Origin: Rhodocyclaceae bacterium | GTDB taxonomy: Bacteria; Pseudomonadota; Gammaproteobacteria; Burkholderiales; Rhodocyclaceae | Reading direction: 5' to 3' | Length of the DNA stretch: 64,000 nucleotides | Assembly (NCBI GenBank): GCA_016791115.1 | Contig: JAEUNL010000046.1 | Location: forward strand, 62,001-126,000 | Shown here: positions 57,253 to 64,000 of the stretch, piece by piece | Layout: each line of letters starts with the position of its first letter | Position numbering within the stretch: position 1 is the stretch's first letter | Notes under the pieces: generated by a model | Database searches by the model: none | Seen by the model: the letters and a program-made list of their open reading frames with translations, nothing else | Told to the model about the DNA's origin: nothing | Position numbers and translations under genes: made by a program

Positions 57253-58965
57253 TCAGTTTGCTCCATCGGCTGCGCGCGCACGTGCCAGCCGTGCCTCGAC
57301 TCTATGGCCCAGCCGCAGGAGGGTCAAGGGGCCGGCGATGCCATCTGGATCAAGCCCCTCCGCAGCCTGGAATCGCTTCACCCGGTCTTCAAGCGCAGCA
57401 TCGAACCTTTCCGTCCCTTGCGAAGGGGATGTGCCGGACACAATGTCCAGCGCGTCTCCCAACCACCGCACCGGGGCACCACTTGCGCCTGCCTGCAACT
57501 GCTTCGGCATGCCAGGAGGAGGGCGCCAGAAAACGAGAAATTCGCCCGTCCATAATCCGTCCAGCGCATCAACCGGGGCAGTCTGCGTACGCCCCCCCAC
57601 GACAAACGTCGCTTGTCGCCCGTCGCGGCTGTCCAGGACGACCGCATGACGTTCCGAGTCCTTTTGCAGGTAGAGGAGCATCGGCGGATTGTACGATTCG
57701 AGTATCTCGGTATTCCCTTTGCCCGCAAAGCAACGGAGTCCGACCGACGCCGCATACGCACAACCCTGAAGCTTGCCGTGCGGAGAGTAGATCATGCCGA
57801 ATCGCACCAGTAACGCACGATAGGCCTCCGCTTCCGAATTTTCCGCGGAGGCATGCTTCGGCAGTTCCAGTTGCGCCGCCTTCGCCGGAGGTGGGGACGG
57901 TGGCGCGGTAACAACCGCAGCTGCCGTCTCGGCTCGAGGGGCGGTCGCAACGACCCGCGCCGAGCCGGGATCACTCGAGGAAGCCACAGCGGCAGCCGCG
58001 ACATCGGGTTTCGCGGAATCCGCGGCTTGCTCCGCAGCAGCTTTCAGAGGAACGCCCGCGGGTTCGCCCACCCCGTGTTTCCAGATCAGCCACGCCCCGA
58101 GGAGCACCGATAACGCCATGGCGGCAATCGCGGGCGCATGCTTCCAGTTCTTCGACTTGCTCGTGCCAAAGACTTCGGCAGCCGCCTTGCGAAGGATGGG
58201 TGCAGTAACGGTCTGTTTGCCTTCGACATATGCGCCAAGTAACGCTCGGTCACATACAAGATTGATGAGGCGCGGCACACCGCTGGTGTACCGAAACAGT
58301 GCGCCGATCAGCGACTCAGGGATCAAGCGCGCCTGGCAACCGGCAACATTCAGTCGATGGGCCACGTACGCCGACACCTCGATCCTCGAGAGATGTTGAA
58401 GGTGGTAGCGCGCAACGATGCGCTGAGCAACCTGTCGCAGATCGGGGCGCTCGAGCAGCGCTACCAGTTCGGGCTGGCCCAGCAATACGATTTGCAACAG
58501 CTTGCGCCTGCTGGTCTCCAGGTTGGTGAGCAAACGCAGCAACTCGAGCACCTTCGGGTCGAGCAACTGGGCTTCGTCGATGATGACTACGGTACGTCGG
58601 CCGGAAGCATTGGCCTTGAGCAGATAATTGTTGAATCGGTCGACATAGCCTTTGATGTTGAGGCCATCGGGGTAGGCGATGTGCAACTCGTCGCAGATCG
58701 CACCGAGCATTTCGACTGCCGACAGCCCTGGATTGAGCATGAACGCAACGTCACAATCCTTTGGCACCTGCTCCAGCATGCAGCGGCATATGGTCGTCTT
58801 GCCGGTCCCGACCTCGCCGGTCAGCACGACGAACCCGCCCTCTCCCGTCAGCCCGTACATCAGATGCGCAAGTGCCTCGCGGTGTCGCGCGCTCATGAAA
58901 ACAAAGCGCGGATCGGGTGCGATCGAGAAAGGCGACTCCGCAAATCGAAAATACGCGTTGTACAT
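57253..58965 (-). CDS. gspA: GspA/ExeA-like AAA ATPase with peptidoglycan-binding domain
   Basis: The 570-residue protein begins MYNAYFRFAESPFSIAPDPRF, the ExeA signature. Walker A is GEVGTGKTT near 51-59 and Walker B is VVIIDEAQLL. A TM helix (AIAAMALSVLLGAWLIW) follows near 280-300, then an Ala/Pro linker. A cysteine-protease-like/C39-type fragment region is followed by a C-terminal peptidoglycan-binding repeat (RVKRFQAAEGLDPDGIAGP). ExeA uses ATP to help insert the secretin. It leads the run gspA-gspB-CHAT-tpsB-tpsA, all minus strand and closely spaced apart from a 110-base gap before the CHAT gene. Confidence 0.9.
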   Translation of the reverse strand: MYNAYFRFAESPFSIAPDPRFVFMSARHREALAHLMYGLTGEGGFVVLTGEVGTGKTTICRCMLEQVPKDCDVAFMLNPGLSAVEMLGAICDELHIAYPDGLNIKGYVDRFNNYLLKANASGRRTVVIIDEAQLLDPKVLELLRLLTNLETSRRKLLQIVLLGQPELVALLERPDLRQVAQRIVARYHLQHLSRIEVSAYVAHRLNVAGCQARLIPESLIGALFRYTSGVPRLINLVCDRALLGAYVEGKQTVTAPILRKAAAEVFGTSKSKNWKHAPAIAAMALSVLLGAWLIWKHGVGEPAGVPLKAAAEQAADSAKPDVAAAAVASSSDPGSARVVATAPRAETAAAVVTAPPSPPPAKAAQLELPKHASAENSEAEAYRALLVRFGMIYSPHGKLQGCAYAASVGLRCFAGKGNTEILESYNPPMLLYLQKDSERHAVVLDSRDGRQATFVVGGRTQTAPVDALDGLWTGEFLVFWRPPPGMPKQLQAGASGAPVRWLGDALDIVSGTSPSQGTERFDAALEDRVKRFQAAEGLDPDGIAGPLTLLRLGHRVEARLARARAADGAN

Positions 58966-59067
58966 GGCTGGCCGGAACCGGGAATCGCCAGATTATAGAT
59001 CGCCCGCATCGGCGTCCTGGCGGGCATCGTGATTGCTTTCGATACTCGCGCCTACAGTCCGTCGATC

Positions 59068-59700
59068 ATGGAACGTTCATTGCGCCTTTTCGTCACGTTG
59101 CTTGCGGTCCTTTTCACCACTGCGAGCACCGGGCAAGGCTTGCCCTTGGGAAGCCCGATCAAGCCAGCCCTGGATTGGCGGCAGGAACCAGCTGCCGGCC
59201 CCGACCCGATTCGCCCCGGCGCGGAAGAGGTCCGCAAACGATCGCAACTTCCGCTCCCTGCACAGGACGGCTTCTACGACACCACCAATCCAGCTTTCCA
59301 TCAGTTGCAGAAAGCAAATCAGTCATTGGCCGGGATTCCGCTGGATCGTGCCGGATTCGTCGACTGGATGCGCCTGCTCAAGGAAGAGCGGATCTCGCCG
59401 CGGTCGAGTCTTGCCGGTAACGACTCGGCAAAGCTGCTCGATCTCGACGTCACACTGAAGAACACCAAACAGATGCCTTGGGTACGCTTTCCGCACCTAT
59501 CGCATACGGCCTGGCTGGATTGCAGCAACTGCCACCCGAAACCCTTCGAGCAAAAAACCGGGGCAGCCAGGATTTCAATGGAATCGATTTTTCGCGGCCA
59601 ATGGTGCGGCATGTGCCATGACCGCGTGGCGTTCATCACGCATTTCGCGTGCGAAAGGTGCCATTCGGTGCCCAATGCCGCGGCAACGGCCGACGAGTGA
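59068..59700 (+). CDS. Triheme c7-type cytochrome
   Basis: The 210-residue periplasmic protein has a signal peptide (LFVTLLAVLFTTASTGQG). Three CxxCH haem sites sit in the C-terminal third: CSNCH at 152-156, CGMCH at 180-184 and CERCH at 195-199. The surrounding pattern (FPHLSHTAWLDCSNC, RISMESIFRGQWCGMCHDRVAF) matches triheme cytochrome c7-type domains used as periplasmic electron carriers. The N-terminal ~130 residues lack haem sites. ATG at 59068 gives the signal peptide. It stands alone on the plus strand, divergent from gspA and convergent with the Crp-type regulator. Confidence 0.88.
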   Translation: MERSLRLFVTLLAVLFTTASTGQGLPLGSPIKPALDWRQEPAAGPDPIRPGAEEVRKRSQLPLPAQDGFYDTTNPAFHQLQKANQSLAGIPLDRAGFVDWMRLLKEERISPRSSLAGNDSAKLLDLDVTLKNTKQMPWVRFPHLSHTAWLDCSNCHPKPFEQKTGAARISMESIFRGQWCGMCHDRVAFITHFACERCHSVPNAAATADE

Positions 59701-59716
59701 AAGCGTGCAACGGTCG

Positions 59717-59741
59717 CGGATAGCGGCGAAAGCCGAATCCG
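59717..59741. terminator. Hairpin between convergent genes
   Basis: CGGAT-ag-CGGC, loop GAAA, GCCG-a-ATCCG forms a stable stem with a GNRA-type loop. Outer bases AGCGT (59702-59706) and ACGCT (59744-59748) can pair too. It fills the gap between the cytochrome and regulator stop codons. No T-run is present, so termination efficiency is uncertain. Confidence 0.4.
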
Positions 59742-59747
59742 AGACGC

Positions 59748-60494
59748 TCAAGTGTCCAGCAGGCTTCTGAGCTTTCGTTGATCGAGCAATCGCACTGCCC
59801 GGCCGTTCACTTCAACCCATCCTTGGTCATGAAAACGCCGCAGTACGCGCGAAAGCGCTTCCGGAGACAGAGATAGCAGCGAAGCCACGGCGCTCTTGGT
59901 CGCCGGGAAGATCACTCTCGGTCGATCGCCGCCACCAACGCGCGCTGCAAGGTCGAGCAGATATGCTGCAACCCGTCCTGGCGCAGGACGCGAAACGGTT
60001 GCAGTCAACGCATCGATCAATATCTGTGCGCGATTCGACACTTCGCGAAGGAAATGCTGGGCAAGCCCGAGATCGAGCCCTATTGCCTCGATCACGCGGT
60101 CCCGCGGAACGTACAGGAGTATGCAACGCCCGTTCGTCTGCGCCCAGGAACGATAGGGGCCGTCCATGAACAGACCGATTTCGCCGAAGAGTTGCCCCTC
60201 GCCAAAGATGTCGATCACCTTCTCTTTGCCGGCCGGTGCCTGGGCTAGCAGTTTCACCGTGCCGGAAAGAACGTAGTAGAGCCCGCTGGGCATGTCGCCG
60301 CGCCGGAATATCGTGTGAGCCCTTGGCAGGCGAACGAGTTGCACGGAGCGCCCCAGAATCTCGAGCGAGCGCGGCTGTGCGTAGCGGGCGATCGGCATCG
60401 ACCAGAATGCGGCGAGTGCGGCCGCTGCGCCAGCCTCGCTGATGCTGACGCGATCGGTTTCCAGCTTGAGATCGAGCCCGAAGGGACTATCCAA
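59748..60494 (-). CDS. Crp/Fnr-family transcription regulator
   Basis: The 248-residue protein has an N-terminal cyclic-nucleotide-binding fold (about 45-165; LPRAHTIFRRGDMPSGLYYVLSGTVKL, FGEIGLFMDGPYR). The C-terminal helix-turn-helix has FPATKSAVASLLSLSPEALSRVLRRF. No cysteine cluster for an FeS centre is present, so it is not a classic Fnr; the Dnr/Crp-like type, sensing NO or another ligand, is plausible. The start is TTG at 60494 with GAGG seven bases upstream. It may control the neighbouring cytochrome and propeller genes (inference from position). Confidence 0.88.
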   Translation of the reverse strand: MDSPFGLDLKLETDRVSISEAGAAAALAAFWSMPIARYAQPRSLEILGRSVQLVRLPRAHTIFRRGDMPSGLYYVLSGTVKLLAQAPAGKEKVIDIFGEGQLFGEIGLFMDGPYRSWAQTNGRCILLYVPRDRVIEAIGLDLGLAQHFLREVSNRAQILIDALTATVSRPAPGRVAAYLLDLAARVGGGDRPRVIFPATKSAVASLLSLSPEALSRVLRRFHDQGWVEVNGRAVRLLDQRKLRSLLDT

Positions 60495-60583
60495 TTCGCG
60501 ACCTCGACGAAAAAACCAATGCCCAAGCCGCGAGGCGGGGCGATGCGCAAACCAATATTTTCATCAGGCGCACCCCGACCCAA

Positions 60584-61882
60584 TCAGTTCGGCACGCCGA
60601 CAGGTCGCAAGTGCGCCACGCCACCGAAGCTTCCAACCCACATCGTGCCGTCCGGACTCGTGGCCATCGAGAAAACTGCATCGGAGAAGAGCCCGTCACG
60701 CGTCGTCATGACAGAGAATTTGTCGTTGTCGAAACGTGCCAAGCCCTTGTTCGTTCCTATCCATAACGCATTCCTTGCATCACGCTGAAGCATGAATACA
60801 TGATTGCCGGGCAGTCCATCGGCCGTCGTGTAGTTCTTCCACGTCTTGCCATCGAACCTGCCAAGGCCACCGCCCCACGTTCCTGCCCAGACGATGCCCT
60901 CGTTGTCCACTTCAAGGGAAACGATGTAATTCGGGTTGTATGCCTGATCGACGTCAGTCAATCCCATTTCCTGCTTCTGCTTGGCGTGATGCACGGACGC
61001 TTTGCCGGGATCGCTCTTGAACTCGATATCGGCTTTCACCTTTTCATACGGCGCCCCCAGACCTCGCGCGTGATTCCAGTTCTCCCACTTGCCCCCCGCG
61101 AACTTGGCCAGCCCGCCCTCGGTCGCCAGCCAGATGTCGCCGTTCTTGCCTTCCGCGAGTCCGTACACCCAATCGTTGGGCAAACCCTTTCCCGTGTTCT
61201 CCACTGTGTAGAGATCCCACTTCGAGCGATCCTTGAGCGCGCCACCCCGGACACGATTGGCACCGGACCACGTCGCTATCCAGATGTCTCCATTCTTGGC
61301 CTGTAGGACGTCATACACAAAGGCATCCCCCAGCCCGTCAGGGATATTCAAGGTTTCCCACTTGTCGGCCTTATCGTCGTAGATGGACATCCCACCACCG
61401 TAGGTACCAACAGTGATCCGTCCTCCGATCCGTCCCACGTAGAAGACTCCGTTCGACAACAGCCCGCTTTGCGCATCGAACAGACGATACTGGTCGCTGT
61501 CGGTGTCGTACCGGATTACTCCACCGGACGTTGCCACCCATACGGTGCTACCCTCGGCATGAATGGCCTTCACGTTCTTGTTGCCGACCCGGAAATGCGT
61601 AAACTTCTGGTTCGGATCCTCGGCCATCGTACCTTCCTTGCCCTGAGAAGGCGCGGTGTCCGACGCGGGCATGGGATGCGGAGCTTGGCCACTTGTCTGA
61701 GCTGTCTTTGCAGTTCCGGAACCCGCCGTCTTGCCGAACGGCGACACAGCCGCCGACGGTGCCTGAATTGCCGTCGCCCCCTGATGCTTGCCAAGCGCAT
61801 AGGCACCTGCCACGGCTGCACCGAGTGCAACCACTGCCATCGCTGCTGCCGTATGGTTCATCGCCACGTCGATACCCCTCAT
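60584..61882 (-). CDS. Membrane-anchored seven-bladed beta-propeller (reg_prop) protein
   Basis: The 432-residue protein has an N-terminal hydrophobic anchor or signal (AAAMAVVALGAAVAGAYALG), then seven WxGT-type blades (VWVATSGGV, ITVGTYGGG, IWIATWSGA, IWLATEGGL, VWAGTWGGG, LWIGTNKGL, MWVGSFGGV). Such repeats form the sensor half of two-component regulator propeller kinases, but no kinase follows here. It should be periplasmic. ATG at 61882 overlaps the upstream propeller gene stop by four bases (ATGA); ATG at 61861 is also possible. It is a paralog of its neighbour. Confidence 0.82.
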   Translation of the reverse strand: MRGIDVAMNHTAAAMAVVALGAAVAGAYALGKHQGATAIQAPSAAVSPFGKTAGSGTAKTAQTSGQAPHPMPASDTAPSQGKEGTMAEDPNQKFTHFRVGNKNVKAIHAEGSTVWVATSGGVIRYDTDSDQYRLFDAQSGLLSNGVFYVGRIGGRITVGTYGGGMSIYDDKADKWETLNIPDGLGDAFVYDVLQAKNGDIWIATWSGANRVRGGALKDRSKWDLYTVENTGKGLPNDWVYGLAEGKNGDIWLATEGGLAKFAGGKWENWNHARGLGAPYEKVKADIEFKSDPGKASVHHAKQKQEMGLTDVDQAYNPNYIVSLEVDNEGIVWAGTWGGGLGRFDGKTWKNYTTADGLPGNHVFMLQRDARNALWIGTNKGLARFDNDKFSVMTTRDGLFSDAVFSMATSPDGTMWVGSFGGVAHLRPVGVPN

Positions 61883-62958
61883 TTCCTGCCGATCCGGGCG
61901 ACGCCTCGCCGGGTTCCAGCCCAAACGTCACCGTTCGGCGCAACTGCCAGCGAATAGACGTTCGCATCGAGCAGGCCGTCATGCGGCGTGAAACTGCGCC
62001 AATCCTTGCCATCGAAGCGCGTAACGCCGCGATCAGTGCCAAACCACATCCGGCCTTTGTCGTCTCGCACCATCGAATAGACGACGTTCCCGGCGAGGCC
62101 GTCCCGCGACGTGAAGTTAACCCATTTCCTTCCGTCGAACCTCGCAACGCCACCACCCCAGGTTCCCGCCCAAATGAATCCGTCCATCGAGGCGAGTATG
62201 GAGAACACGTAATTCGGGTTGTAGGTAGAACTTCCCTGGGTCAAGGTTGAAAGGTCGTGGCGGGAACGCGTTCCCAGCCCGGTATTCGCCGAGGCCGGCA
62301 GGTTTTCGACGTTTGGCGCACCCAGACCGTCCTTGTGCGTCCACGACCGCCATCTCTTTCCATCGAACACGGACACGCCACCCTCGGTGCCGAACCATAC
62401 ATTGCCCTTCGCGTCGACATCGATCCCGTAGACCCACTCATTGACCAGTTCCTTGACGTAGGTCTTGAACTTGCCGGTTTTCGGATCGAACTGGTTGGCA
62501 CCAGCCCACGTGCCGATCCAGAGCTTTCCCTGCTTGTCGTTTGCAAAGGCATAGATCCAATAGTCCGCAAGACCATGCATGGGAAAGTAAGTCTTCCATT
62601 TCCCGGACTTGCCTGACTCTGACTGATAGCGCGAAGCCCCACCCGCATTCGTTCCGAACCATTTGTGCCCCTCGGCGTCGATGCCGATACCGAACACATA
62701 CTCATTCGCCAATCCGTCCTTGCGAGTGAAGGTGTTGCGGAGCTTTCCGGTGGCGAGGTCGACTTCATTGACACCGCTCGACGTTCCAACCCACAGGGAA
62801 TTCGAAGCCTTCTCGACGGCCAGGGCGCGCACATACACGTTCTCGCCGACATTGAAGGTTTCGAGGATTCCGTCACCGTCAGAAGGCGGCGCGGCCGATA
62901 GCGACTGTCCGAATGCCGGTGACACAAGGAGTAAACAGCCAAGGAAGAACCACTTCAT
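61879..62958 (-). CDS. Secreted seven-bladed beta-propeller (reg_prop) protein
   Basis: The 359-residue protein has a signal peptide (FFLGCLLLVSPAFGQ) and seven repeats (LWVGTSSGV, KWFGTNAGG, LWIGTWAGA, VWFGTEGGV, IWAGTWGGG, MWFGTDRGV, VWAGTRRGV). It lacks kinase, DNA-binding or catalytic motifs. The ATG at 62958 overlaps the stop of the cytochrome gene by four bases. With its paralog downstream it probably forms a periplasmic binding or sensing pair for an electron-transfer process. That function is inferred. Confidence 0.82.
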   Translation of the reverse strand: MKWFFLGCLLLVSPAFGQSLSAAPPSDGDGILETFNVGENVYVRALAVEKASNSLWVGTSSGVNEVDLATGKLRNTFTRKDGLANEYVFGIGIDAEGHKWFGTNAGGASRYQSESGKSGKWKTYFPMHGLADYWIYAFANDKQGKLWIGTWAGANQFDPKTGKFKTYVKELVNEWVYGIDVDAKGNVWFGTEGGVSVFDGKRWRSWTHKDGLGAPNVENLPASANTGLGTRSRHDLSTLTQGSSTYNPNYVFSILASMDGFIWAGTWGGGVARFDGRKWVNFTSRDGLAGNVVYSMVRDDKGRMWFGTDRGVTRFDGKDWRSFTPHDGLLDANVYSLAVAPNGDVWAGTRRGVARIGRK

Positions 62959-63269
62959 CTTAAAGTTCTCAGAAATGAAATCACGTCCAGTATTTCCCGG
63001 TCCGACAAGATGCCCATGTATCCGGGCATGGCGCCCCGGCCAATCCGCATGGCATTGAGAAGGGAAATATCCGACTGCAGTAGCCGCTCGCCCCGCGCGA
63101 AATTCGGCGCTTCGGGCATGATGCTTTTTCCGTCTGCTCCGTGGCAGGCGACACAATGCATCGAATAAAGCCGTCCGCCGTTTCGAATATCCGCCGCCGC
63201 AGACATTCCGACGAGACCGATTGAGAGCATTCCGGATAGCGCAATGCGGGCGATTGGTTCTCTCGTCAT
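62955..63269 (-). CDS. Small class I cytochrome c
   Basis: The 104-residue protein has a signal peptide (ending SAAA), one haem site CVACH at 39-43 and a candidate axial Met in GRGAMPGYMG. The C-terminal helix is REILDVISFLRTL, typical of small monohaem cytochromes c. It overlaps the Sel1 gene upstream and the propeller gene downstream by four bases each. It likely passes electrons in the periplasm to a partner of the propeller proteins. Confidence 0.9.
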   Translation of the reverse strand: MTREPIARIALSGMLSIGLVGMSAAADIRNGGRLYSMHCVACHGADGKSIMPEAPNFARGERLLQSDISLLNAMRIGRGAMPGYMGILSDREILDVISFLRTLR

Positions 63270-63964
63270 TTCCTCACAGCCGGGACCGCTTTCGCGTTTC
63301 GCTTTTCATTGGCCTTCCTCGCGTATGCCTCTGCCGCGGCCGGGTCAGGCGCCGCACCGAATCCGCCCTTTGCGAAGGCCTGCGCCAAGGCTTCGATGGC
63401 CGGCAAGAATCCGAGGTCAGCTGCCTGTTTCAATGTCGCCAGCGCTTGAGGACTCGAACGGTCTTCGTCGGTTAGCCCCAACTGTCCATTGATGTAGCTT
63501 TGAGCCAGGAAATTGATCGCCAACCCGTTTCCCTGCGCCGCCGATTTTTCGATCCATGAACGGGCCGCAACCGGATCGCGCTGAATGCCTTCGCCCGATG
63601 CAAGCATCGAGCCGAGCCCGAACTGGCCATCGGGATCGTTCTGTTCGGCAGATTTGCGGAACCAGGCTACTGCCTCTTCATCCAGTTCAGATCGATCGAG
63701 TATCTGCCCGTACAACGCCTGCGCGGCTGCATGCCCGGCCTCCGAGGCACGTCTCAACGGCGCCATCGCAGTGACGATGTCGCCTGCGCGGAAAGCCTTT
63801 CTGCCTGCCTCAAAGTCTTCGGCGGACCCTGCAATCGCTCGAGGGGTGAGAATAGCCATTCCCAGTATCGGGAAGATCCATCTAAGCCCAGACCCGAAAA
63901 ATCTTCGTATCGGCCGACTCTTGCAACGCACCGGAGCGTGCATGCTGTATCGATCAGAGTTCAT
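63266..63964 (-). CDS. Sel1-repeat protein
   Basis: The 232-residue protein has an N-terminal signal or anchor (FPILGMAILTPRAIAG) and Sel1-type TPR repeats (AMAPLRRASEAGHAAAQALYG, AVAWFRKSAEQNDPDGQFGLG, ARSWIEKSAAQGNGLAINFLA). Sel1 solenoids mediate protein contacts. It is the first gene of the operon within the window; the overlap with the cytochrome gene is four bases (ATGA). ATG at 63964 is used, with 63943 as an alternative; neither has a clear ribosome site. The last 36 bases of the window carry nothing recognised. Confidence 0.8.
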   Translation of the reverse strand: MNSDRYSMHAPVRCKSRPIRRFFGSGLRWIFPILGMAILTPRAIAGSAEDFEAGRKAFRAGDIVTAMAPLRRASEAGHAAAQALYGQILDRSELDEEAVAWFRKSAEQNDPDGQFGLGSMLASGEGIQRDPVAARSWIEKSAAQGNGLAINFLAQSYINGQLGLTDEDRSSPQALATLKQAADLGFLPAIEALAQAFAKGGFGAAPDPAAAEAYARKANEKRNAKAVPAVRK

Positions 63965-64000
63965 GGGTTTTGGGGCTGCGGCGAGACGATGGTTTGACTG

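Overview
The window looks like chromosome of a GC-rich, Gram-negative betaproteobacterium. The evidence is the very high G+C coding sequence, short overlapping operons, a type VI secretion system (T6SS) in Pseudomonas HSI-I-like gene order, a two-partner secretion locus, a PhaB/FabG-type reductase, c-type cytochromes and an IS21-family remnant. I lean to a Rhodocyclales-like organism (Azoarcus, Thauera or Accumulibacter relatives), but this is a guess from gene content and cannot be settled here.

Positions 1-46653 are mostly one large T6SS locus. The left edge holds the last codons of tssM, then tagF and a membrane Ser/Thr kinase (+ strand). On the minus strand follow tagH (FHA), a PppA-type phosphatase and an OmpA-domain protein, which together make the threonine-phosphorylation control module. 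Positions 7.1-12 kb hold cell-envelope genes: a LysM/TPR lipoprotein, and an operon of a HAMP-containing Ser/Thr kinase, a LysM-polysaccharide deacetylase lipoprotein and a TPR lipoprotein. A PhaB/FabG-like reductase follows. Positions 13.2-19.8 kb form a variable toxin island: a broken gene, an IS21 remnant, an orphan immunity-like gene, a second immunity gene, a large PAAR-Rhs toxin with a nuclease-like tip, and its Eag-type chaperone. VgrG1 (to 22.4 kb) completes the delivery set. After an unrecognised + strand gene (22.8 kb) comes one long minus-strand array. In order of transcription from 46.65 kb it is tssA, tssB, tssC, hcp, hcp, tagJ, tssE, tssF, tssG, clpV, an evolved vgrG carrying an M91-like metallopeptidase tip, a putative immunity gene, PAAR, a second vgrG, a HEAT-repeat protein, a small helical protein, a Ser/Thr kinase and an OmpA lipoprotein. 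tssJ, tssK, tssL and most of tssM are not in the window and probably lie to the left.

Positions 46.8-59.0 kb hold a two-partner secretion locus. Read on the minus strand it is gspA/exeA, gspB, a CHAT-TPR protein, a TpsB transporter and a 1909-residue haemagglutinin-like exoprotein with a 26-proline tract. Positions 59.1-64 kb hold a redox and sensing group: a triheme c7-type cytochrome (+), a Crp/Fnr-type regulator, and an operon with 4-base overlaps coding for a Sel1-repeat protein, a small cytochrome c and two stand-alone seven-bladed propellers.

The parts most worth following up are the VgrG-M91 effector with its candidate immunity gene, the Rhs tip with stacked immunity genes and IS/gene debris, the HEAT/small-helical pair fused by overlap to vgrG2, the kinase-deacetylase envelope operon, and the propeller-cytochrome operon. 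No tRNA, rRNA or CRISPR array was seen.
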